Shown here one piece after another: positions 1 through 5,247 of a stretch of DNA of 6,039 bases; the first letter of the stretch is position 1; each line of letters opens with the position of its first letter. The stretch spans positions 1-6,039 of the forward strand of contig VAXY01000067.1 of the NCBI GenBank assembly GCA_005885085.1. Direction: 5' to 3'. This stretch comes from Actinomycetota bacterium (GTDB lineage Bacteria; Actinomycetota; Thermoleophilia; Gaiellales; Gaiellaceae). Under the pieces are notes generated by a model. The model was not told the origin of the DNA, searched no databases, and saw only the letters and a list, made by a program, of their open reading frames with translations. The position numbers and the translations under genes are program-made.

Positions 1-600
1 GGAGACGTTCGAATCGGCAAGCTGGATGTCGCAGTCGCGTGAGCGCCCGATCACAACGCGCCGGTCCTTCACCTCGTGGCTGGCGCCGTTCCAGCTCAGC
101 GTCACGAGCTCCGTCTCGACACCGAGCTCCTCCGGCGAGACCGCCTGCGTCGGCTGCACAGGCTTCGCCTTGTAGATCATCGTCGCGCCCGGCTCGATGT
201 CGCCAGGCGGCTCCTCTGCGCCGCGGCGCCGGTCCGGCTGCACCATCCGCGTCGCGATGCCGAACTCGCCGACGTCGAGATCCCCATCGGTCTCCATCAG
301 CACCCGCGGTGAGGAGAGCAACGCGTAGTCCTCGCGGCGCGCGTGCTCGGAGAGATACTCCTGCAGCTCGCCCCGCAGGTTGTCCTCGTAGCTCTCGAAC
401 TGCTCGCGATCGCCCGGCGACAGGTAGACCGTGTATTCGTTGGGCACGTAGACGCGGGACACGGAGACGTTGCGGTGCTCGTCCATCTCCTTCGCAAGCT
501 TCCGCGCGAGCTCGACCGGCTGCACGTTCGTCCGGAAGGCGCGGCCGAAGACACCCTCGAACAGGGCTTCGATCTTTCTTTCGATTGAGCGCAGGACCAT
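1..600 (-). CDS. fhaA: FhaA-like DUF3662 + FHA domain protein (partial, C-terminus off left edge)
   Basis: The ATG at 600-598 opens a frame with no stop to the window edge, giving 200 visible residues. It starts MVLRSIERKIEALFEGVFGR, the typical opening of the FhaA N-terminal (DUF3662) domain, which covers about residues 1-118. A Pro/Glu-rich linker follows (about 119-160). An FHA domain begins near residue 163 and shows the GRSRDCDI strand (G185, R186, S187) and the first part of the NxSRRH motif; the window ends on that serine (S200). FHA domains bind phosphothreonine, and in mycobacteria FhaA is a cytosolic reader of Ser/Thr kinase signals affecting peptidoglycan synthesis. The gene lies 27 bp downstream of a kinase gene on the same strand, so co-transcription is likely. 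No strong Shine-Dalgarno is visible; a GGGG run sits upstream. Family assignment is firm; the partner set is inferred from homologues. Confidence 0.93.
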   Translation of the reverse strand, partial: MVLRSIERKIEALFEGVFGRAFRTNVQPVELARKLAKEMDEHRNVSVSRVYVPNEYTVYLSPGDREQFESYEDNLRGELQEYLSEHARREDYALLSSPRVLMETDGDLDVGEFGIATRMVQPDRRRGAEEPPGDIEPGATMIYKAKPVQPTQAVSPEELGVETELVTLSWNGASHEVKDRRVVIGRSRDCDIQLADSNVS

Positions 601-627
601 GAGCCGGGAGTACCCCGGCGATCGATG

Positions 628-2217
628 CTAACGCACGGCTACGGCGACACAGGTGGCCCAAACCGCAACCACGAGCGGGGCCGCAGCGACCGTCGGGACG
701 AGCAGCAGCGCCCCCGCGAGGAAGGCGGCGCCGAGCAGAGCGACAGCCCACAGGCCCCGTTCCCGCGCGAACGGCAGCAGGACCGCGACCGCGGAGAGCA
801 CCAGCGCCTCGACCCCGACCGCCGGCCGAGAGGCCAGCGCCTGCCAGAGGGCAGACGCAACGTGGAGCGGGTCCCCGCTTGCCGCGACCCGGAACGCCGG
901 CACACGATCGCCGCCAAAAGGGAGCGGCGCACCGCGGATCCCGGCGACGATCCCAGCCGCTGCCACCGCCGCCGCGACCTGGACGCCACGACGGACCGGC
1001 GAGCGTAGGCCGAGCGTTGCCAAGGGCAGCAGCCCCAGAGCGGAGAGTGGCGCGAGCAAGGGGCCCAGCACGAAGAGCGGCGCGCTCCGCGGTTCGCGCC
1101 ACGACGCAACCAGCAGCCCGAACGCCAGCAGCGTGTAGAGCACCGCAGCTCCCAGCGCATAGTTGCCGAGAGGAAGAATCGGCACCGCCAGCGCGAGCGC
1201 GACACCGACACGTGCATCGAGCAGCACGCCGCCGACCGCGAGCGCGCCGAAGCCGACGGCCCAGCCCGAGGGATAGAAGGGAATCGCCCACGCCGTCCAC
1301 GCGGCCGCGACGCCGGCGAGCGCGGCCGGAACGAGTCGCGGCACGAAGGCCGGAACGGCGAGTGTCGGGCCGCTGCCCTTCCGGCGTCGTCGTTTGCGGC
1401 CGGCGAGTCGCAACGTGCCCGCGAGGGCGGCGGCGCCGGGTCTGCGACCGGGATCGAGGTCGAGTGCGCGCCCGACCGCCGACAGCAGCGTGCGCGGCAG
1501 ATCGGGCCGCATCGACTCGAGCGCCGGCGCCCCCGACTCGATCGCGCGTGCGGTGTCGAGCATCGAGCTGCGCCAAAACGGATGCCGGCCGGCGAGCGCC
1601 TCCCAGAGCATGACCCCCACCGCCCAGACGTCCGCAGCCTCGGTGGTCGCACTGCCTGCAAGCCGTTCCGGTGCGATGTACGCAAGCGTGCCCGGCACGT
1701 CGCCCTGCGCGGTCAGGGTCTCCGCCTCCTGGATCTGCGCGAGCCCGAAGTCGAGCACCCGCACCGACACGCGCGGGCCTTCGGCGAGCAGCACGTTGGA
1801 CGGCTTCACGTCGCGGTGGACGATTCCGTGCTGGTGCGCATGGGCGAGTGCGTCGAGGATCTGGATCGCGGCCTCGATCGCCGACGCGTCGTCGAGCTCG
1901 CCGCTCCGCATCGCCTCCCGGAACGTGCGCCCGGGGACGTACTCGTACGCGATGTAGACGTGCTGCGAGTCGCGACCGAAGCCGTAGACGCGCTGGCACG
2001 CCGGGTGGCGCAGGCGCGCCGCCGCCTCGGCTTCGCGCTCCGCCCGCGACGCGGCCTTGCCCTCCCGGGGAACGATCTTGAGCGCGACGTCGAGCCCGTT
2101 CTGCTCGTCGCGGGCGAGCCAGACCGAGCCCGATCCTCCGCTTCCGAGCGGCCGCAGCGGCCGGTACCGCCCGAGCACGAGCTCGCTCTGAAGGAGGGCT
2201 GGGGCGGTGTCCGACAT
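628..2217 (-). CDS. Ser/Thr protein kinase with polytopic membrane C-terminal domain
   Basis: A 529-residue protein with a complete Hanks-type kinase domain at about 18-272. It shows the glycine loop GSGGSGSV (25-32), ATP-binding lysine K47 in VALKIV, a probable helix-C glutamate near 62, the catalytic loop HRDVKPSN (134-141, D136 catalytic), the DFG metal-binding motif (156-158) and APE (182-184), so it should be active. A basic juxtamembrane stretch RKRRRRKG (about 274-281) is followed by about eight hydrophobic segments (roughly 291-529) with one longer loop near 432-465. There are no PASTA repeats, so this is not a typical PknB with one membrane span and an outer sensor. The ATG is supported by AGGAA five bases upstream. 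It precedes fhaA by 27 bp, suggesting a kinase/phosphothreonine-reader operon. The substrate and the signal sensed are unknown. Confidence 0.93.
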   Translation of the reverse strand: MSDTAPALLQSELVLGRYRPLRPLGSGGSGSVWLARDEQNGLDVALKIVPREGKAASRAEREAEAAARLRHPACQRVYGFGRDSQHVYIAYEYVPGRTFREAMRSGELDDASAIEAAIQILDALAHAHQHGIVHRDVKPSNVLLAEGPRVSVRVLDFGLAQIQEAETLTAQGDVPGTLAYIAPERLAGSATTEAADVWAVGVMLWEALAGRHPFWRSSMLDTARAIESGAPALESMRPDLPRTLLSAVGRALDLDPGRRPGAAALAGTLRLAGRKRRRRKGSGPTLAVPAFVPRLVPAALAGVAAAWTAWAIPFYPSGWAVGFGALAVGGVLLDARVGVALALAVPILPLGNYALGAAVLYTLLAFGLLVASWREPRSAPLFVLGPLLAPLSALGLLPLATLGLRSPVRRGVQVAAAVAAAGIVAGIRGAPLPFGGDRVPAFRVAASGDPLHVASALWQALASRPAVGVEALVLSAVAVLLPFARERGLWAVALLGAAFLAGALLLVPTVAAAPLVVAVWATCVAVAVR

Positions 2218-2222
2218 CGGCT

Positions 2223-2227
2223 TTCCT
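2223..2227 (-). promoter_or_regulatory. Ribosome binding site of the kinase gene
   Basis: Read on the minus strand, AGGAA lies five bases before the ATG at 2217. This is good Shine-Dalgarno spacing and fixes the kinase start, consistent with the protein starting a short distance before the GRYRPLRPLG kinase entry. Confidence 0.6.
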
Positions 2228-2266
2228 GGGTTGGCCGGAGCGCAAGCGAGTCCTGCACGGCCAGCT

Positions 2267-2300
2267 ACGGGTTAGAGTGACCTCGGCTTCGGCTGGCGAC
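2267..2300 (+). repeat. Direct repeat copy 1 (34 bp)
   Basis: This begins ACGGGTTAGAGTG and continues with a CGGCTTCGGCT core. It matches copy 2 (2321-2354) at 28 of 34 positions without gaps: the first 13 bases and an 11-base core are identical. The two copies start 54 bp apart, close to five helical turns. It lies in the divergent space between the kinase and the CARDB-like membrane protein gene, so either a duplicated promoter or a pair of binding sites is possible. Confidence 0.7.
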
Positions 2301-2306
2301 TCGCCA
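2294..2306. promoter_or_regulatory. 13-bp perfect palindrome, possible operator
   Basis: TGGCGA-C-TCGCCA is a perfect inverted repeat with a one-base centre. It sits in the middle of the divergent intergenic region, between the two TAGAGT boxes. Copy 2 of the direct repeat lacks the equivalent palindrome. It could bind a dimeric regulator, but short GC-rich palindromes also arise by chance in such genomes. Confidence 0.3.
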
Positions 2307-2326
2307 ATACCAGCATCCCCACGGGT

Positions 2327-2332
2327 TAGAGT
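2327..2332 (+). promoter_or_regulatory. Candidate -10 box TAGAGT for the membrane protein / DUF4446 operon
   Basis: TAGAGT fits the TANNNT pattern of actinobacterial -10 boxes and is preceded by GGGT. An identical box lies at 2273-2278 in the other repeat copy, so there may be tandem promoters. No convincing TTGACA-like -35 lies 16-18 bp upstream of either copy. If the downstream box is used, transcription would start near 2339, which excludes the ATG at 2335 and favours the TTG at 2359. The assignment is pattern-based only. Confidence 0.4.
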
Positions 2333-2348
2333 GGATGCGGCTTCGGCT

Positions 2349-2353
2349 AGGGA
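2349..2353 (+). promoter_or_regulatory. Ribosome binding site supporting the TTG start at 2359
   Basis: AGGGA lies five bases before the TTG at 2359-2361. The alternative ATG at 2335 has no comparable purine-rich site and sits three bases after the candidate -10 box. Confidence 0.5.
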
Positions 2354-2358
2354 CGCCT

Positions 2359-3510
2359 TTGACCGAGCGCGATACAGACATCGAGTTCGACTTCTTCGAC
2401 GAGCCCGAGACCGAGGAAGCGACCGAACGCGCACGCACCCCGCGGCGCCCGCCGCCACGGGGCCCGCGCCGGCCGGTCCGGCCGCCTGCCGGCGTCATCC
2501 CGATGCTGCGCCTCGCCGGGCTGATCGCGTTCCTGATCCTCGCCGTCGTCCTGCTCGTCGTCGCGGTCCGTGGCTGCGCCTCGAACAGCAAGCACGACCG
2601 GTACGCGAACTACATCACCGACATCCGCCGGGTCGCCGCAGGCTCGACCTCGATCGGCAAGCAGCTGAACCAGACGCTCGCAGCGACCGGCACGAAGGAG
2701 AGCCAGCTCGAAGCGAAGCTCAAGGGACTCGCCGCACAGCAGCAGCAGCAGGTCGCCCAGGCGCGCGACATCACTCCACCCGGGCCGCTGCGCGTCGAGC
2801 ACGACCACCTGATCGAGGTGCTGCAACTCCGGGCGAGCGCGCTGACGCGCCTCGCCGACGCCTTCCGCCAGACGGCGACCGCGAAGGACGCGACGACCTC
2901 GGGACGGCTGATCGCCGACCAAGCCCGCCTGCTGGTGGCGAGCGACGTGAACTGGGACGTCTACTTCAAGGAACCGACACAACGCGAGCTCGAGCGGCAG
3001 AACATCCGCGACATCGGCGGTGTGCCCGACTCGAACATCTTCCCGAACCCCGACCTCGCGAGCACGCAGGCGATGATGACCGTGTGGCAGCGCGTGCACG
3101 GCGCCGCCACCGGCGGCACGGCGAGCGGTAAGCACGGCAGCGCGCTCGGCACCGTGAAGGCGCTGCCTGATGGGAAGACGCTCACCGCTGGCGCGAGCGC
3201 GAGCTCGAACGAGATCACGGCTTCGACCGATCTCGCCTTCCAGGTCTCGGTCGAGGACTCGGGGGACTTTCAAGAGTTCAACGTGGGCGTCACCGTGACG
3301 ATCCAGAAGTCTGGGAAACCGATCGTGTTGCGCAAGAAGATCCCGGTTATCAACGCCGGGGAGACCAAGACGGTCACGTTCACGAACATCAACCTCAACG
3401 GCCTCTTCGGCCTCCCCACCACGGTCAAGGTCGACATCGAGCCCGTCCCGGGTGAGACGACCGTGACGAACAACACGGCCGAATACAGGGTCATCTTCTC
3501 GCTCGGGTAG
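2359..3510 (+). CDS. Single-pass membrane protein with CARDB-like C-terminal domain
   Basis: Not recognised as a named gene. From the TTG start it has 383 residues; an in-frame ATG at 2335 would add eight. The N-terminal tail is acidic and threonine-containing (TERDTDIEFDFFDEPE), then Pro/Arg-rich, so cytoplasmic by the positive-inside rule. One strong transmembrane helix follows (about residues 49-71). The outer part has a helical, probably coiled-coil stretch (about 80-210) with a run of five Gln, a Gly/Ser/Thr-rich linker (about 235-280), and a C-terminal beta-rich domain (about 281-383) resembling CARDB/Ig-like adhesion domains: VSVEDSGDFQEFNVGVTVTI, then NAGETKTVTF and a final TVTNNTAEY strand. 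It probably acts in the cell envelope. It is three bases ahead of the DUF4446 gene, hence co-transcribed, and divergent from the kinase. Membrane topology is fairly sure; function is unknown. Confidence 0.8.
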   Translation: MTERDTDIEFDFFDEPETEEATERARTPRRPPPRGPRRPVRPPAGVIPMLRLAGLIAFLILAVVLLVVAVRGCASNSKHDRYANYITDIRRVAAGSTSIGKQLNQTLAATGTKESQLEAKLKGLAAQQQQQVAQARDITPPGPLRVEHDHLIEVLQLRASALTRLADAFRQTATAKDATTSGRLIADQARLLVASDVNWDVYFKEPTQRELERQNIRDIGGVPDSNIFPNPDLASTQAMMTVWQRVHGAATGGTASGKHGSALGTVKALPDGKTLTAGASASSNEITASTDLAFQVSVEDSGDFQEFNVGVTVTIQKSGKPIVLRKKIPVINAGETKTVTFTNINLNGLFGLPTTVKVDIEPVPGETTVTNNTAEYRVIFSLG

Positions 3511-3513
3511 CGC

Positions 3514-3990
3514 GTGACCCTTTCCACCGCCGAGTGGATCGCAATCGGCGCCGCCGCGGCGGGAGCGCTGTCGCTGCTGGTGGCCGTGCTCGCCTGGTGG
3601 AAGTTCCGCGCGGTACGGGCGTCGCAGCTCGTGCTGCTCGGTGGCGGCAAGCAGGACCTCGTCGACTTCGCGGTCTCGCTCCAGGGGCGGATCGACGACC
3701 TGCACCGGGCGGTCGACGAGATCGCGGCCGGGCTTTCGCGGGTCGACCGCCGTGTCGACACCGCTGTCTCCAAGACCTCGCTCGTGCGCTATGACGCGTA
3801 CGAGGGAGCGGGCGGCCATCAGTCGGCCTCGATCGCCCTGCTCGACGCGGGCCGGAGCGGGGTCGTCGTCAGTGCGATTCAGGGCCGCGACTACGCCCGC
3901 ATCTACGTCAAGGAACTCGACCGTGGCCGCCCCTCTGTCGCCCTCTCGCCCGAGGAGGAGGAAGCGGTCGAGCGGGCGATGGCGGGCTGA
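3514..3990 (+). CDS. DUF4446 family membrane protein
   Basis: A 158-residue protein starting with GTG three bases after the previous stop, so probably translationally coupled. Residues 8-28 form one transmembrane helix (WIAIGAAAAGALSLLVAVLA). A helical stretch (about 48-88, DLVDFAVSLQGRIDDLHRAV) looks like a coiled coil. The conserved DUF4446 core follows: VRYDAYEGAGGHQSASIALL (91-110), the GVVVSAIQGRDYARIYVKEL strands (116-135) and a final SPEEEEAVERAM helix. Length and architecture match the family, which is known from Firmicutes and Actinobacteria and has no established biochemical role. Pairing with the CARDB-like membrane protein suggests a joint envelope function, which is inference. 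The alternative GTG/ATG starts would cut into the membrane helix. Confidence 0.88.
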   Translation: MTLSTAEWIAIGAAAAGALSLLVAVLAWWKFRAVRASQLVLLGGGKQDLVDFAVSLQGRIDDLHRAVDEIAAGLSRVDRRVDTAVSKTSLVRYDAYEGAGGHQSASIALLDAGRSGVVVSAIQGRDYARIYVKELDRGRPSVALSPEEEEAVERAMAG

Positions 3991-4007
3991 TACCCGCTGC
4001 CCTCAGC

Positions 4008-4013
4008 TACATT
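4008..4013 (+). promoter_or_regulatory. Weak -10-like box before the HNH gene
   Basis: TACATT fits TANNNT and ends nine bases before the HNH start codon, so a transcript from it would be leaderless or nearly so. This agrees with the lack of a Shine-Dalgarno before that ATG. There is no recognisable -35 box, and read-through from the DUF4446 gene 32 bp upstream is equally possible. Confidence 0.25.
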
Positions 4014-4022
4014 TCCGCGCAG

Positions 4023-4544
4023 ATGCAGCAGGTTCTTGTCTTGAACGCCAGTTACGAGCCGCTGAACGTCACAACGGTTCGGCGTGCCCATGTCCTGGTG
4101 TTCAAGGGGAAGGCGGAAGTGATCGAGGAGCTCCAGCAACAGCTCCACTCCGCCACGGACACGTACCCATGGCCGCACGTGATCAGGCTCGTTGCGTACG
4201 TGCGCGTGCCGCGTGCCGTGCAACGCAAGATCTCGCGCCGGGCGCTGTTCGCGCGCGACGGCTGGCGCTGCGCCTACTGCGGCACGACCGCCGGGCGCCT
4301 CACGCTCGACCACGTCGTGCCGAGATCGCGCGGCGGCGAGTCCGTCTGGGAGAACGTCGTCACCGCGTGCGCGCCGTGCAACCACAAGAAGGGCGATCGG
4401 TTGCTGGAGGAAGCGAGCATGGAGTTGCTCCATCTGCCGAAGCCGCCCGCGCCGGTGCTGTTCATCCGCCTCGCCGCGCCGAAGATCCCATCCGGCTGGC
4501 AGCCGTACCTCGCCAGCTGGGGCTCCGCGACCGCGGCAGCCTAG
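4023..4544 (+). CDS. HNH endonuclease family protein
   Basis: A 173-residue protein opening MQQVLVLNASYEPLNVTTVR, the signature start of a widespread actinobacterial/cyanobacterial HNH family. The HNH/zinc module lies at about 75-125: zinc ligands C83 and C86 (CAYC), the catalytic DH pair D96-H97, N111, then C116 and C119 with N120-H121 and KKG. All expected metal-binding and catalytic positions are present, so it should be a functional nuclease fold. The N-terminal 70 residues and the C-terminal tail (LHLPKPPAPVLFIRLAAPKI) are family-specific. The cellular role of this chromosomal family is not established; no methylase or phage gene is nearby to suggest restriction or mobility. The stop overlaps that of the convergent sulfurtransferase gene. 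The ATG has no clear ribosome-binding site. Confidence 0.92.
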   Translation: MQQVLVLNASYEPLNVTTVRRAHVLVFKGKAEVIEELQQQLHSATDTYPWPHVIRLVAYVRVPRAVQRKISRRALFARDGWRCAYCGTTAGRLTLDHVVPRSRGGESVWENVVTACAPCNHKKGDRLLEEASMELLHLPKPPAPVLFIRLAAPKIPSGWQPYLASWGSATAAA

Positions 4545-5245
4545 TCAGCCGCGCTGCGCTCGACCGGCAGGTCGAGCTGTTCCCATTCGCTCCAGGAGCC
4601 GGGGTAGAGCCGGCCCTCGCGTCCTGTGAGGTGGAGGCGATGCAGGACCACGGTCGCGGTCACGCCGGAGCCGCAGTAGGCGACGAGCTCCCCGGCGGGA
4701 AGCTCGGGCACCGGCTCGTTCCAGGGTGCGTTGAGGGCCCCCGGGATCCGACCCGGCAGCTTGTCGATCGGATTGGGCTCGCCACGCCACCGCGCCGGGA
4801 GGCGTGCGTCCACCACGACTAGGTCGTCTCGACGGCGTGCGAGCTCGTCCGCCTCGATCGTGTCGCCGTCGCGCGGGCGGAGCGTGAGCTCGGCCGGCTC
4901 GATCTCTTCCTCGCCGCTCGTCAGCGGCCCGTGCCAGGCGTCGAAGTCGGTCACGGCGCAGTCGTCGTGTCCGAAGTGGCGCAGCAGCCACCAGAGCCGT
5001 TCGGCGCCGCCCATGTTTCCGTAGGCGACGACGAAGACGTCGTTGCCGATTCCCGCCGCTCGTGCTGTACGCGCGAATTCGGCCGCGTCGGGTAGCGGAT
5101 GGCGGCCGCGCCGACCCGGAGCGCCGGAGAGATCCGTGTCGACGTCGAGAAAGCTCGCGCCCGGGATGTGCCCGGCGAGGTAGAGCTCGCGCCCACGCGC
5201 GGGGTTGCCGAGCTCCCAGCGGCAGTCGACGAACTGGTAGGGCAG
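4541..5245 (-). CDS. sseA: Two-domain rhodanese, 3-mercaptopyruvate/thiosulfate sulfurtransferase-like; start codon non-standard
   Basis: The frame encodes two rhodanese domains. The N-terminal structural domain has VDCRWELG, then ELYLAGHIPGASFLDV and GGAERLWWLLRHFGHDD. The C-terminal catalytic domain has VVVDARLPARWRGE, GRIPGALNAPWNE and the active-site loop CGSGVTA (Cys191 counted from a CTG at 5245). A CGSGVTA loop is typical of mercaptopyruvate sulfurtransferases (SseA type), which move sulfane sulfur to acceptors such as cyanide or thiols in the cytoplasm. Homology runs up to about 5230, but the frame meets a TAA at 5257-5255 and has no ATG, GTG or TTG before the internal ATG at 5014, which would delete most of domain 1. 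I therefore use CTG at 5245-5243, two bases after the peptidase stop; CTG at 5254-5252 is the alternative. About 234 residues, slightly short at the N-terminus for the family. Probably co-transcribed with the upstream peptidase. Confidence 0.82.
   Translation of the reverse strand: MPYQFVDCRWELGNPARGRELYLAGHIPGASFLDVDTDLSGAPGRRGRHPLPDAAEFARTARAAGIGNDVFVVAYGNMGGAERLWWLLRHFGHDDCAVTDFDAWHGPLTSGEEEIEPAELTLRPRDGDTIEADELARRRDDLVVVDARLPARWRGEPNPIDKLPGRIPGALNAPWNEPVPELPAGELVAYCGSGVTATVVLHRLHLTGREGRLYPGSWSEWEQLDLPVERSAAD
4558..4577 (+). terminator. Perfect 8-bp hairpin after the HNH gene, possible terminator
   Basis: GCTCGACC, loop GGCA, GGTCGAGC: an uninterrupted GC-rich stem with a four-base loop starting 13 bases after the HNH stop. 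There is no real T-tract after it on the plus strand (TGTTCCC follows), so it is not a classical intrinsic terminator, though U-poor hairpins are often proposed for actinobacteria. It lies inside the last codons of the convergent sulfurtransferase gene, so it may be a by-product of coding sequence. Confidence 0.3.
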
Positions 5246-5247
5246 GG

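Larger units (their letters stand above)
2321..2354 (+). repeat. Direct repeat copy 2 (34 bp)
   Basis: Second copy of the ACGGGTTAGAGTG / CGGCTTCGGCT repeat. It runs over a possible ATG (2335) and nearly the whole AGGGA ribosome-binding site (2349-2353) of the downstream gene, ending five bases short of the preferred TTG start. This placement suggests the repeat is regulatory or leader sequence rather than coding sequence. Confidence 0.7.

Noticed and set aside
639..1685. A 348-codon alternative minus-strand frame within the kinase gene
   Set aside because: Arg/Ser-rich out-of-frame reading; the true frame contains HRDVKPSN, DFG and the membrane segments.
39..2280. Several plus-strand open frames opposite fhaA and the kinase (for example 39-602, 879-1613, 1582-2280)
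   Set aside because: The minus-strand products have complete family motifs; the plus frames are Arg-rich shadows.
2737..2751. (CAG)5 microsatellite in the CARDB-like membrane protein gene
   Set aside because: It encodes five in-frame glutamines in a probable coiled-coil stretch; too short to suggest phase variation, and triplet changes would keep the frame.
2347..3819. A 490-codon open frame on the minus strand opposite the CARDB-like and DUF4446 genes
   Set aside because: It spans two well-supported plus-strand genes and has the Arg/Asp/Val/Leu-heavy composition of an antisense shadow in GC-rich DNA, with no recognisable domain.
3982..3997. Five-bp inverted repeat GCGGG/CCCGC around the DUF4446 stop, as a terminator
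   Set aside because: The stem is only five base pairs and has no T-tract; common by chance at this GC content.
3641..4822. A 393-codon plus-strand open frame crossing DUF4446, HNH and the sulfurtransferase end
   Set aside because: Arg/Ala/Pro/Ser-rich low-complexity translation overlapping three recognised genes; an out-of-frame artefact of high GC.
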